A stretch of DNA of 64,000 bases from Arthrobacter horti (GTDB lineage: Bacteria; Actinomycetota; Actinomycetes; Actinomycetales; Micrococcaceae), in the NCBI RefSeq assembly GCF_030731045.1, contig NZ_JAVALS010000001.1, forward strand, positions 372,001-436,000, given 5' to 3'. Made by a program: the position numbers and the translations under genes. Within the stretch, counting starts at the first letter, position 1, and the number at the start of each line of letters is the position of its first letter. Of the stretch, positions 46,986-55,576 are shown piece by piece. The notes under the pieces are model-generated. The model did no database searches. It saw only the letters and a list, made by a program, of their open reading frames with translations, and was not told the origin of the DNA.

Positions 46986-47014
46986 TTGTTGGAGTGCTGT
47001 GTGTGATGGCCGGG

Positions 47015-47577
47015 AACTGAGTGAACCGAGACGTCACCGCGCCGCGGCCGGATCACACGTGGGTCACGGACTTCACCTCCATGTGCACGTGGCCGGGCTG
47101 GGTGCATGTCCCGTCCATCCTCAACGTGTTCTCACAGCGGATCATGGCTTGCCATGCGCAGACCACCAAGCACGTCGACGTGGTGATGATCCCACTGCGC
47201 ATGGCGCTGTGGGACGGCGGCTGGCAAGGGCGTCCCGTCGGACTTGGTCGGCTCCGGTATCACGGCGATGCCGGATCCCAGTACACCTCGATCGTGCTGA
47301 CCGAGCATCTCGCGCGCGAGCAGATCGCCCTCTCGCTCGGGTCCGTCAGCGACGCCTATGGCAACGCGCTCATAGAGACGATCATCAGGCTTTGCAAGGC
47401 CGAAGGCGTACGCATGACATCGTCCACGACAGCGGGCTGGGTCGACTGTCACAGCCAATGCCGGTTGCCCGGCAGTCTCGGAATGGTCAGCCACACCGAA
47501 TACGAGACCACCTACTGCGCGGCCTTCACTCGAGAGCCGCTCCCCGCATCTAGGCGGCTGAAACCCGGGACGGTTCA
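47015..47577 (+). mobile_element. decayed IS3-family insertion sequence fragment
   Basis: The stretch reads as an IS3-type OrfB integrase catalytic domain plus a short 3' end; the left part (orfA, the OrfB N-terminal helix-turn-helix) is missing. AAACCCGGGACGGTTCA at 47561-47577 resembles an IS3 right terminal repeat; no matching left end or target duplication is visible. Located between tRNA-Leu and the orphan minus-strand genes. Confidence 0.7.
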
Positions 47578-47671
47578 CCCGGACGTTCTCGCTGGCTCGG
47601 ACAGGCTCGTTGCAACCGGCGTCCGCCCCGGCCGCACTTCGTGGGCATCGGAGCGGAATCGGTGGCGATGA
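47021..47671 (+). pseudogene. IS3-family transposase OrfB remnant
   Basis: Starts at GTG 47021 directly after an in-frame TGA, so the N-terminal half is lost. Residues 10-128 fit the rve DDE core: Asp17 in TWVTDFTSM, Asp83 in HGDAGSQYTS and Glu119 in ALIETIIRLCKAE. Conserved positions are eroded: LNVFSQ where DVFSR is expected, HGD for HSD. The C-terminal GWVD....RLPGSLGMVSHTEYE is the normal IS3 tail; the frame then runs on about 40 codons beyond it. Non-functional as it stands. Confidence 0.8.
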
Positions 47672-47682
47672 CACGGATCCTG

Positions 47683-48324
47683 TCAGTCCCACCAGAGCTG
47701 GAATACGTCGCTCGCGGTGTTCGGAGCGTTTAGCTGTTCGAGGTCATCGCAAGCGGCTGCGAGCTCAGCTCGATACGCTGAGCGGTGCGGTTCATCGGTG
47801 GGAGGATTGACGACCACCAGCGTCAGGGTTGCTCGGTCAGTATCAGATAACCCGACGACTTCCGCTCCCCATAGTCGGTGCCACCGAGCCAGCACCAGGG
47901 AAAGTGCGGCCCGGCTGCCGGCATTGTCCGCGCCGTCCCACTCAAGTAGGGCCGGGATCCGGAACGACTCGGCACGAACCGCCATCCAGGTTCCCCCGTG
48001 GGCTGAGAGGAGACCTTCAATGTCTAAGGGCTTCGAAAGCTGAGCAGCAGTCGTGGCCGGTTGAGCCGTGGGATCCAGATGGAATTCCCGAAGCGCCTCG
48101 GTCTCCGTCAACTCCGTCATTTCGGTGACGGAGTCATATCCAGACTCCTCAATCTCCGCCAGCTGCGCGGAGAGATCATCCCCTGATAAGGGCCCCTCTG
48201 AACCCCAGCGGAAGATACTCCACTGCCCAGGCGATTCCAATTCTGCAAGCACTCGGCCGACCTTGGGATCTGGCTCGTCCCACACGGTGAAATCAGTCCC
48301 TCGGAAGCTGAAATCCTCCGGCAT
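47683..48324 (-). CDS. orphan hypothetical protein, DUF4253-like C-terminus
   Basis: 213-residue acidic soluble protein. The C-terminal 75 residues (LVLARWHRLWGAEVVGLSD...LVVVNPPTDEPHRSAYRAEL...VFQLWWD) follow the DUF4253 layout, which ends in WxxWWD-type sequence; the match is suggestive only. GC and codon choice are lower than in core genes. Start ATG 48324 is preceded by GGAAGGAC; the frame stays open upstream to 48453, overlapping the next gene. DUF4253-like proteins turn up in polymorphic-toxin immunity loci, a possible role. Confidence 0.55.
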   Translation of the reverse strand: MPEDFSFRGTDFTVWDEPDPKVGRVLAELESPGQWSIFRWGSEGPLSGDDLSAQLAEIEESGYDSVTEMTELTETEALREFHLDPTAQPATTAAQLSKPLDIEGLLSAHGGTWMAVRAESFRIPALLEWDGADNAGSRAALSLVLARWHRLWGAEVVGLSDTDRATLTLVVVNPPTDEPHRSAYRAELAAACDDLEQLNAPNTASDVFQLWWD

Positions 48325-48361
48325 GTCCTTCCTCTCCTGTCCTGTCGTCACGACAATCATT

Positions 48362-49111
48362 TCATCCGGGAAACTCCGTTGACCGGCCCGGAACGATCCC
48401 CTTCCAGGCCTGAACCTGTTCGAGTGTGAAGCTGTACGTCGGCGGGTCATCATTCACGAAATAGTCCACCAGGAGACCTCGTGGACCGTAGAAGTCTTCG
48501 TTGAACACATCGATCCCCAGAGTCTGGCAGTACCGCTCCAGCATGTCCGAGGTGAAACGGTCCCGGACCCGGCGATTCTCGTAAGCCTCTGGCTCCTCGT
48601 AAGGCTGCACCTCTCCAAAGGAGTAAAATTCCCACTTGCTTCCACCACCGTGCACGGCCTGCAAGCCACGGATCTGGACAACTTCGCCTTGATCATTCGG
48701 CGCGAAGTAGTCAAATCTGCACCCTCCGTACCGGCCCTCACTGATTCCCTTGAGTTTCGGGCTGTTCAGGGTATGCGGAACGGCAGAAAGTGCCGCCGCC
48801 TCAACACCGGCATACTTCGCGACCATCTCGGCGGTGACTCCGGCGCCTGAGTCACCAACAGCATTATTGGTTAAAGCCACCCAATCGCTGTGCGTTTCCA
48901 GCAAGAGAACACGCCCGTTAGCACCCATTTCGAACGGGGCCAGGGACGCCTCCCACTGATGGACCCGACCGTTGACCTCGGTCACAGTGACCTGCCGTTC
49001 CAGTCTGTGATACCACGTCGCCAGCACGTCCGCGGCATGTTCCAACGGTGCCCTGATGAACCCGATTTCATCGGTCATCGGGGCGTAGAGCTCATTCGCC
49101 AGTGTCTTCAC
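48362..49111 (-). CDS. orphan hypothetical protein
   Basis: 249 residues, soluble, acidic, no recognised domain. It opens with MKTLANELYAPMTDEIGFIRAPLEHAADVLATWYHRLE; the middle contains CRFDYFAPNDQGEVVQIRGLQAVHGGGSKWEFYSFG and the C-terminal half ERYCQTLGIDVFNEDFYG. Codon usage is clearly less G/C biased than flanking genes, a sign of transfer. Lies 37 bp upstream of the 213-aa gene on the same strand, so the two form a small operon. Immunity-protein composition is compatible but not shown. Confidence 0.6.
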   Translation of the reverse strand: MKTLANELYAPMTDEIGFIRAPLEHAADVLATWYHRLERQVTVTEVNGRVHQWEASLAPFEMGANGRVLLLETHSDWVALTNNAVGDSGAGVTAEMVAKYAGVEAAALSAVPHTLNSPKLKGISEGRYGGCRFDYFAPNDQGEVVQIRGLQAVHGGGSKWEFYSFGEVQPYEEPEAYENRRVRDRFTSDMLERYCQTLGIDVFNEDFYGPRGLLVDYFVNDDPPTYSFTLEQVQAWKGIVPGRSTEFPG

Positions 49112-49493
49112 AGGTCATCCCGCCTCTTCATGTTCAGCCAATACCGTCCCACACATAGACGTGGCTGTTCGGGCCATTGTCACGCAGCGGAGTGAGCGGC
49201 AGGGCCAGACCGACTGCCTTGATCTTCATTCGCACTGTGGTCCGGACCCACTTGAACCCCCTGGCCAAGCCGCGGATGCTGGCTCCTGCCCGGCACTTCG
49301 CATCAGGGTCGAGGCGCACTGAAACTTGCCCCGGGGGTACGGGGAGTTAGTGGCTACTGGCGGCCAAATGTTGACGCTGGACTTCCAGACGTTGATTTCG
49401 GAGGCGGATAACAGGGGATGTCACCCCCCATCCGGTGGGTGACGAATCTGTCCTGGTGGGCAGAAGTTCCGACCTGCCATGCGGATGGGACCC
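49112..49493. other. gap with no convincing gene
   Basis: 382 bp. A minus-strand 61-codon frame (49134-49319, ends LTPLRDNGPNSHVYVWDGIG) has the look of a protein tail that has lost its beginning, possibly the remains of a toxin gene next to the orphan pair, but it has no recognised homology. The rest contains short direct matches such as ACGTTGA/ACGCTGG typical of IS ends, too weak to call. Confidence 0.4.
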
Positions 49494-50138
49494 ATGAACG
49501 TCAGAAGACTCCTTCCCCTGCCCGCCGCCATCGTGCTCACGGCTTTGGCTCTCACTGCATGCCAATCGGATGCCCGAACCCCGGCTGCCAGTGAAACGGC
49601 GTCCGAGGCCGCCGCATCCGCATCAGCTGCGGCGCATGATGTGAAATCCATCCATTCTCCCGGCATCGTTGCCATCGACGAGAGACTTTCCGACGGCCAG
49701 TGCTCGGTCAAGGCCGTCAACGCCTCCTTGGGCGAGTACTTGCCGGACCCGATCTGTACACCCGGCGCCGTGGATCCAGCGGTCACCCAGGGCGACATCG
49801 ACTCGACCATCTGCACGTCTGGCTACGCGGCAACGGTCCGCCCTCCCGCCTCGGTCACCGGCAAGGTGAAATCCGACAGCTTGCGTGAATACGCCCAGAG
49901 CGCCTCGAATACGACGGAACTCGACCACCTGATCAGCCTTGAGCTGGGTGGCACCAATTCGGTGTCCAATCTGTGGCCCGAGCAGAACAAAGCCGGAGCC
50001 ACGGGCACCACGAACCCGAAAGACGAGGTGGAGAACATCTTGCACAAGGCCGTCTGCTCTCACTGGACCACCCTTGCGGCCGCCCAAGAAGCCATCGCCA
50101 GCAACTGGGTCACCGCGGTCAAGGATCTCGGCCTTTAG
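49494..50138 (+). CDS. HNH nuclease-type lipoprotein
   Basis: 214-residue secreted lipoprotein. Signal peptide with lipobox LALTAC, Cys near residue 22, then a Ser/Ala-rich linker (25-50). The C-terminal domain (about 75-190) ends with an HNH-like motif, ELDHLISLELGG...NLWPEQN, i.e. first His/Asp pair and the Asn of NLWPE. Such proteins are predicted extracellular nucleases. ATG 49494 is taken because it begins the signal peptide; an ATG five codons earlier is unlikely. Isolated in an accessory region. Confidence 0.8.
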   Translation: MNVRRLLPLPAAIVLTALALTACQSDARTPAASETASEAAASASAAAHDVKSIHSPGIVAIDERLSDGQCSVKAVNASLGEYLPDPICTPGAVDPAVTQGDIDSTICTSGYAATVRPPASVTGKVKSDSLREYAQSASNTTELDHLISLELGGTNSVSNLWPEQNKAGATGTTNPKDEVENILHKAVCSHWTTLAAAQEAIASNWVTAVKDLGL

Positions 50139-50206
50139 CCTGAAGGCACTCACAATAACCCGAGGATGCCCAGCTGCGGTCCATTCTGAATGTCCGGTAG
50201 CAGGAG

Positions 50207-50212
50207 TACAGT
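50207..50212 (+). promoter_or_regulatory. -10 element of leaderless VOC gene transcript
   Basis: TACAGT seven bases before ATG 50220. Confidence 0.55.
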
Positions 50213-50219
50213 CCCGGCT

Positions 50220-50576
50220 ATGGCTATTGCACGCATCCCCAACACCGTCATCGATTGTCCCAAACCCCAGGTCCTCGCCGAGTTCTACGGCGCCTTGCTC
50301 GACTGGCCGGTCCAGGGGGACCGGGACTGGTGCACGATCCGCGCCGACTACGGCGACTCGATCAGCTTCCAGAGGGTCGAGTCCTACAGACCGCCTCAAT
50401 GGCCCGGCCAGGAGGTGCCGCAGCAGATGCACCTGGACGTCACCGTGGACGATCTCGATACGGCGGAGGCCGCCGTTCTGGATCTCGGAGCGACCAAGGC
50501 CGAGTATCAGCCGGGCGCGACCTTCCGGGTGTTCCTGGACCCGGCCGGCCACCCGTTCTGCCTGTGCCTTCCATGA
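50220..50576 (+). CDS. VOC family (glyoxalase/bleomycin resistance-like) protein
   Basis: 118-residue single VOC-fold protein. N-terminal IPNTVIDCPKPQVLAEFYGALLDWPV, then QMHLDVTVDDLDTAEAAVLDLGA and VFLDPAGHPFCLCLP form the usual beta-alpha-beta-beta-beta modules with His/Glu-like metal positions partly present (HLDV, DPAGHPF). Dimeric metal enzyme or binding protein; substrate unknown. Start ATG 50220 follows a -10 by seven bases; the frame opens ten codons earlier. Confidence 0.85.
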   Translation: MAIARIPNTVIDCPKPQVLAEFYGALLDWPVQGDRDWCTIRADYGDSISFQRVESYRPPQWPGQEVPQQMHLDVTVDDLDTAEAAVLDLGATKAEYQPGATFRVFLDPAGHPFCLCLP

Positions 50577-50676
50577 GGCGAACTCCGGTTTCATCAGGAA
50601 CTCCGCCATTTCGGCAAATGGATTGATAAAGAAAAAACGAGTACCCACTACTCGTGCCGTGGAGGCTCGCCGAACT

Positions 50677-50690
50677 TAAGCTCGAGCTTA
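50677..50690. promoter_or_regulatory. TAAGCTCGAGCTTA palindrome upstream of the secreted Ig-like gene
   Basis: Perfect 14-bp palindrome 71 bp before the ATG of the secreted protein, in an otherwise AT-richer leader. Operator candidate. Confidence 0.4.
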
Positions 50691-50760
50691 TGGGGCGCCG
50701 GGCGCGCTCTTCGCTGAGGACAAAGACGTCCGGCCCGCATGAACTATTGTTCGTTCGGAA

Positions 50761-52581
50761 ATGAGCAATCCCATGGAAAAGAAAACGCTCAGAGAACTAG
50801 GTGCCGGCCTCGCCTCGCTCGGACTGATCCTCAGTGGGGTCAGCGCGGCACAGGCAAATCTTGCCGGCAGCACGTTCGAAGGAAACGACGGAAATCTGGT
50901 CACCAACACGCCCGGTAACAGTGACTGGGCCAGTCTGGATGTCGCGGGCATCGTCAACAAGGGCGTCGACAAGGCGTCCGGCAGCAGCGATAACGCTTTC
51001 GGTCAGGGGACCAAGGAGGACAGCTCCGCCGTCTCCGTGGTCACCGGGTCCATTCCCCCCAATAAGAACGACCTCACCCGGTTCTATGAGGCATCCGAGA
51101 CGCCCTCCAATGGGCACACGTACCTCTATCTGGCCTGGGAGCGCCTGGTCAACATCGGCAACGCCAATCTCGATTTCGAGATCAGCCAGAATGTGACGGC
51201 CGGGTTCACCACCTCCACCACAGGGCCTGTGACCCTCAACCGCACCGCCGGTGACCTTCTGGTCTCCTACGACTTCGGCGGCAGCGGGACACCGACTCTG
51301 GGTATCAACACCTGGCTGACCGCTGCCGCGGGCAATACGGTGAGTCAGTGCTTCTCCGCTAACACCCTTCCTTGCTGGGGCAAGCATCAGACGCTCGGCT
51401 CGTCGTCATCTGAAGGCGCCGTCAACACGGTTCCAGTGGTCGACCCTCTTCAGCCTGGATCGCCGACGCTCGGCGTCGGCCTCTTCGGTGAGGCGGCGAT
51501 CGATCTGACGGCGGCCGGCGTGATCCCTGTGGGGACCTGTGAGTCGTTCGGCAGCGCATTCGTCAAGAGCCGCTCGTCGTCCTCCTTCACGGCCGAGATC
51601 AAGGACTTCATCGCCCCGGTCCCGGTCACGATCAACAATTGCGGAAGCATCACCATCAAAAAGGTCACTCAGAACGAACCTGTCGGTGGGATGCAGTCGT
51701 TCACTTACACGACGTCGTCCAACCTGACTGGCTTCAGCCTGAGCAATGGCGGGTCCAAGCAGTTCAAGGCCCTCCCGACGGGGACTTACAGCGTGACGGA
51801 AGGCGACCAGTCGGCGCCCTGGAACTTCGTCTCCCTCAGCTGTGACACCTCATCAGGCGTCACCAAAACCGGACAGTCGGTGTCGATCGTGCTCGGCACT
51901 TCTGAGAACGTGACCTGTACCTACACCAACCACTACACCAACAGTCCGACGGTTGCGACCGTGCTGGTGCCCGCGTCACCGATCACGGTCGGCGGCACCA
52001 TTCATGACACGGCGACCCTGAGCGGCGCGACGGCGACCGCCGGCGGCACCGTGACCTACAAGTACTACAGCAACAACACCTGCACGGGTGGCACCCAGGT
52101 GGGCCTGCCGGTGACCGTCACCAACGGCGTCGTGCCCAACTCGGACCCTGTCACCTTCACCACTGCCGGCACCTACTACTGGCAGGCCATCTACAGTGGC
52201 GACCCTGACAACGCGAAGGCAAGCAGTCCCTGCACGTCCGAGCAGCTCGTGGTCAACAAGGCACAGCCGACCGTCTCGACCAACCAGGATCTTATCCCGA
52301 ACGACAACTTCGTCCTGTCGTCCGGATACAACCCCAGCGGGTCGATCACCTTCAATCTGTACGCCCCGGGTGACGCCATGTGCACCGGGCCCGTGGTCCT
52401 GACGCAGACCGTCACGGTCAGCGGCAACGGCACCTACAGCACCACCAACAGCACCGTCCACGCCACCCTGGTGGGGACCTACCGGTGGATGTCCACCTTC
52501 ACTCCGGGTGCCTCCGATGTGAACAACCTCCCCGTCACGTCCGGCTGTGGCGTGGAGAGCTTCACCATCAACAACGGGTGA
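50761..52581 (+). CDS. large secreted Ig-like / prealbumin-like repeat protein
   Basis: 606-residue protein with a signal peptide (residues 5-33, cleaved near AQA-N). About 34-290 is an extracellular beta-rich region with no named family and pairs of cysteines (CFSANTLPC, CESFG). About 293-392 is a SpaA/prealbumin-like domain (GSITIKKVTQNEPVGGMQSF, GTYSVTEGDQ). Two Ig-like repeats follow (400-505, 505-604), each with G..YxWxxxYxG and cysteines. There is no LPxTG, transmembrane or other anchor at the C-terminus (ends in FTINNG), so it is released or anchored otherwise. ATG 50773 is an alternative start. Confidence 0.75.
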   Translation: MSNPMEKKTLRELGAGLASLGLILSGVSAAQANLAGSTFEGNDGNLVTNTPGNSDWASLDVAGIVNKGVDKASGSSDNAFGQGTKEDSSAVSVVTGSIPPNKNDLTRFYEASETPSNGHTYLYLAWERLVNIGNANLDFEISQNVTAGFTTSTTGPVTLNRTAGDLLVSYDFGGSGTPTLGINTWLTAAAGNTVSQCFSANTLPCWGKHQTLGSSSSEGAVNTVPVVDPLQPGSPTLGVGLFGEAAIDLTAAGVIPVGTCESFGSAFVKSRSSSSFTAEIKDFIAPVPVTINNCGSITIKKVTQNEPVGGMQSFTYTTSSNLTGFSLSNGGSKQFKALPTGTYSVTEGDQSAPWNFVSLSCDTSSGVTKTGQSVSIVLGTSENVTCTYTNHYTNSPTVATVLVPASPITVGGTIHDTATLSGATATAGGTVTYKYYSNNTCTGGTQVGLPVTVTNGVVPNSDPVTFTTAGTYYWQAIYSGDPDNAKASSPCTSEQLVVNKAQPTVSTNQDLIPNDNFVLSSGYNPSGSITFNLYAPGDAMCTGPVVLTQTVTVSGNGTYSTTNSTVHATLVGTYRWMSTFTPGASDVNNLPVTSGCGVESFTINNG

Positions 52582-52610
52582 TCCGCTTCCTGAACAACTC
52601 AGAACGGGGC

Positions 52611-52639
52611 GGCGCCCCCGGTCGATGACCGGGGGCGCC
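52611..52639. terminator. hairpin between the two convergent secreted-protein genes
   Basis: GGCGCCCCCGGTC-GAT-GACCGGGGGCGCC perfect 13-bp stem; lies between both stop codons and can serve both strands. Confidence 0.75.
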
Positions 52640-52663
52640 GTGCTGTCATACGGTACCGGGAGC

Positions 52664-54142
52664 CTACGGCGCGATCACCGTGAAGACCGCATCCGTCCGG
52701 TTGGAGAGGTCCCCGTCATTGGCACGGATGGACAGGGATGCGAAAGAGGACCCGAGCGCGGCCAGACCGGAATAGTCGCCCAGGAAGAAACCGCCGGCAT
52801 TCGGTGCGGTCATCAGGTCGAACGGACCGGCCACGCGTGTCTCATTTCCGAACACCGGCGCGCCCAGCGGGGACATGGTGACCCAGTGGTCCGTCGGAAG
52901 GGTGCTCACATTGCCGACCGTGAGGTCGCGGAAGTCGTCATAACTTACGGCCACCGTGCCGCCCGCGACGCTGACGCCGGGGTTGAACGCCGGGACGCCC
53001 TTCGGCGTGTTGACCCGCGTCGGTGCGCTCCAGCTCGACCCGCCGTCGGTCGACGTCGAGAGTGCGACCTCGTCGTAGTGCCCGCCGTTGAACCTCGAAT
53101 CCTGCCACACGACGTACAGCTGCCCGCTCACCGGGTCCACGGCCGCCTCCGGAATGATGTCGCCCGTCCGGATGGCCGCGCCGGTGTTGGGATCGGTCAC
53201 GCCCGCAGTGTTGAGGCTCGCGATGATCTGCGGCGCAGTCCAGGTGGTCCCGCCGTCGGTGGACCTGGAGTACGCCACATTGGTCCCGTGCAGGCTGCCA
53301 AGGCCGTTCTTGCCAGTGCCGGTGATGAAGTCGAAGAAGTTGTAGAGCGTGCCGCCCGGGCCCACGACGATCTGATTACCGATGGTTTGCTGCTTGTTGG
53401 CCGTGGGGACGATGACCTTGGGTGCGCTCCACGTGGCGCCGAAGTCCGTGGTCTTGGAATACAGCGTCGGCCCCGTGTAGGCAGTCGCATGGGCCACTGA
53501 GCGGGGATTGCCGTTCGGTGAGACGAGGCGGTCCCAGACCGCGTAGGCCGTGCCGGGGATCGCAGGATCCGCCGTGACCGATTCCTTGTCATTGAAGAAC
53601 TGCGGGGAGCCGAGGTCCTGGATGAGGGCCTTCGGTCCGCTCCAGGTGGCGCCGCCGTCTCTCGAGGTGGAGGCCAGGACGGCGTTGTCGTAGCCGACCC
53701 CTTGGAACGAAATGGAGACCGAGTACGCGGTGCCGTCCGGCCCGATCGACACCCATGGGTCCGACGCCCGGTCATAGCGTGACGGTCCTCCCGGGGCGCA
53801 CGCCGAGAACGGCTGGGGCGTCTCATGCCAGGTCACGCCCCCGTCTTTGGAGTAGCCGGCCACGAGGCCGTGCGCGCCGCCGTCGGACCAGCGGTCCTGC
53901 TGCCACGCCCCGATGATGTTGGCCGGATCGGCCGGATTCACGGCCACCCAGGGTTCGACTTCGGCGTTCAGGTAGTTGATGGCGCCGGGTGCGGCGCCCA
54001 AGGTGCATGCCGAGAGCGGGTTGGCGCCGCTCACGACGACGGGCGGGAGGACCGTTGCGGCGGACGCCCCAGGCATGTTGAGCAGAAGGGCGGCCGGCAG
54101 GAGGGCGAGCAGTGCGGGCGCGCGGAGGCGGTGGGAGGTCAT
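52664..54142 (-). CDS. secreted BNR/Asp-box repeat protein (sialidase-fold)
   Basis: 492-residue protein with a signal peptide (residues 5-28, cleavage near ASA-A). Five Asp boxes (SxDxGxTW) are visible: KDGGVTW, RDGGATW, TDFGATW, TDGGTTW, TDGGSSW, giving a beta-propeller of the sialidase/exo-alpha-sialidase or neuraminidase-like type. I cannot locate the arginine triad needed for sialidase activity, so it may be a binding propeller or glycosidase of other type. Start ATG 54142 has AAGGAG six bases upstream; the frame continues upstream without signal peptide. Convergent with the Ig-like gene. Confidence 0.85.
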   Translation of the reverse strand: MTSHRLRAPALLALLPAALLLNMPGASAATVLPPVVVSGANPLSACTLGAAPGAINYLNAEVEPWVAVNPADPANIIGAWQQDRWSDGGAHGLVAGYSKDGGVTWHETPQPFSACAPGGPSRYDRASDPWVSIGPDGTAYSVSISFQGVGYDNAVLASTSRDGGATWSGPKALIQDLGSPQFFNDKESVTADPAIPGTAYAVWDRLVSPNGNPRSVAHATAYTGPTLYSKTTDFGATWSAPKVIVPTANKQQTIGNQIVVGPGGTLYNFFDFITGTGKNGLGSLHGTNVAYSRSTDGGTTWTAPQIIASLNTAGVTDPNTGAAIRTGDIIPEAAVDPVSGQLYVVWQDSRFNGGHYDEVALSTSTDGGSSWSAPTRVNTPKGVPAFNPGVSVAGGTVAVSYDDFRDLTVGNVSTLPTDHWVTMSPLGAPVFGNETRVAGPFDLMTAPNAGGFFLGDYSGLAALGSSFASLSIRANDGDLSNRTDAVFTVIAP

Positions 54143-54283
54143 GGGTTTCTCCTTGGGTGCGGAGAGGGGGCTACGGGCTTCGCCGGGGTCAGGTGGCTTC
54201 GGCGGGCGGATGCGTTCCGGGAAGTCGAGCGTGCCGTGCACTCGCGGTGCACGCTGTCGGACCCATTCGCTTGTCACCTCATG

Positions 54284-54299
54284 GATCCATCGATCCATC
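54284..54299. repeat. tandem 8-bp direct repeat upstream of the BNR gene
   Basis: GATCCATC twice in a row, about 140 bp upstream of ATG 54142 in the gap to the VWA gene. Possible regulator site; may be chance. Confidence 0.3.
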
Positions 54300-54355
54300 G
54301 GTTGCGGCACATCACTTCTGATCGGGGCCGCCGAGGCCCAGACTACGCCCGGGAC

Positions 54356-55576
54356 TCAGGGTTGAGAAGGGGCCGCTGAACCGGGGACGCCCTCTGCTCT
54401 GCTGGTCGGGATGCCGTGCGACGCCGCCCACTCCGTCACGTCGCGCCGCTCGATCGCGGTGGCCATGAGCTCCGGGAACTGGTCCGGTGTGCAGGCGAAG
54501 GCGGGCACCCCGACGCCGGCGAGCCGCGCGGCGTGGGCGGAGTCGAAGGACGGATGACCGTTGTCGCTCAGCGCGAGCAACGCGATCATGGTGGCCCCGG
54601 AGCCGACGATGCTTGAGGCGCGCCGGACCATCTCCTCGGCGATGCCTCCCTCGTAGAGGTCGCTGATGAGGATCAGGACCGTCTCATCCGGCGTGCTGAT
54701 CTGTTCCTGACAGTAGACGAGGGCGCGATTGATGTCGGTGCCGCCGCCCAGCTGCACACCGAACAGCACGTCGACAGGATCATCCAGTTCCTCGGTCAGA
54801 TCTACCACTTCGGTGTCGAAGACCACCATGCGGGTGCGGACCGTGGAGAGCGACGCCAGCACGGCGCCGAACACGCTCGCATAGACCACGGACTCGGCCA
54901 TCGATCCGGACTGGTCGATGCACAGGATGATCTCCCGCTGGATCTCCGAGCTGCGCCGGGCGAAGCCCACCAGCCGTTCCGGAACCACCGTACGGTACTC
55001 CGGCTGATAGTGCTTGAGATTGGCCGCGATCGTCCGGTTCCAGTCGATGTCACGGTGCCGTGGGCGACGGGTCCGGGCGGCCCGGTTGAGGGCACCGCTG
55101 ACCGCCTGCACCGTCTTGGAGCGCAGCCGTTCCTCGAGTTCCTTCGTCACGTGCCGGACCACCTCCCTGGCGGTATCCCGGGACCGCTCCGGGATGGCGC
55201 GTCCGAGGCCGATCAGGGTGCTGACGAGGTTGATGTCCGGCTGCACGGTGCGCAGCATCTCCGGCTCGAGGAGCAGCTGCCGCAGCCCGAGCCGGTCCAT
55301 CGCATCCGCCTGCATCACCTGGACCACGGAGGAAGGGAAGTAACCGCGGATGTCTCCGAGCCAGCGGGCCACCCGCGGGCTGGACGAGGCCAGGCTCCCC
55401 GGGCCCTTCCGCGGCGATCCGTACAACTCGTCCAGGGCACGGTCCCGGCGGAGATCGGTGTCCGTCAGCCGGATGGCGCCGCCGGCGCCCGTCGTGATGC
55501 CATCGGCGTCATCCCCGCCGAGCACCAGCCTCCAGCGGGTCAGGCGGTCCCGCTTCCCGGGCTCCGTATCCGTCAT
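54356..55576 (-). CDS. VWA domain protein (CoxE/YehP-like)
   Basis: 406-residue protein. The N-terminal 190 residues are helical and basic (RSKTVQAVSGALNRAARTRRPRHRDIDW); the C-terminal half (about 215-395) is a von Willebrand factor A fold with the MIDAS motif Asp221-x-Ser223-x-Ser225 (DQSGSM), Thr in GGGTDINRAL and Asp in LISDLYEGG. VWA proteins of this sort pair with MoxR ATPases. Last gene of a five-gene operon, overlapping the DUF5682 gene by four bases. Confidence 0.92.
   Translation of the reverse strand: MTDTEPGKRDRLTRWRLVLGGDDADGITTGAGGAIRLTDTDLRRDRALDELYGSPRKGPGSLASSSPRVARWLGDIRGYFPSSVVQVMQADAMDRLGLRQLLLEPEMLRTVQPDINLVSTLIGLGRAIPERSRDTAREVVRHVTKELEERLRSKTVQAVSGALNRAARTRRPRHRDIDWNRTIAANLKHYQPEYRTVVPERLVGFARRSSEIQREIILCIDQSGSMAESVVYASVFGAVLASLSTVRTRMVVFDTEVVDLTEELDDPVDVLFGVQLGGGTDINRALVYCQEQISTPDETVLILISDLYEGGIAEEMVRRASSIVGSGATMIALLALSDNGHPSFDSAHAARLAGVGVPAFACTPDQFPELMATAIERRDVTEWAASHGIPTSRAEGVPGSAAPSQP

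Noticed and set aside
47021..47671. A functional transposase
   Set aside because: The N-terminal half and orfA are missing and conserved residues near the DDE core are altered.
52664..54142. A proven sialidase
   Set aside because: Asp boxes define the fold only; the arginine triad was not identified.
46799..54355. A prophage or ICE at tRNA-Leu
   Set aside because: No integrase, att repeat, structural or conjugation gene is visible.
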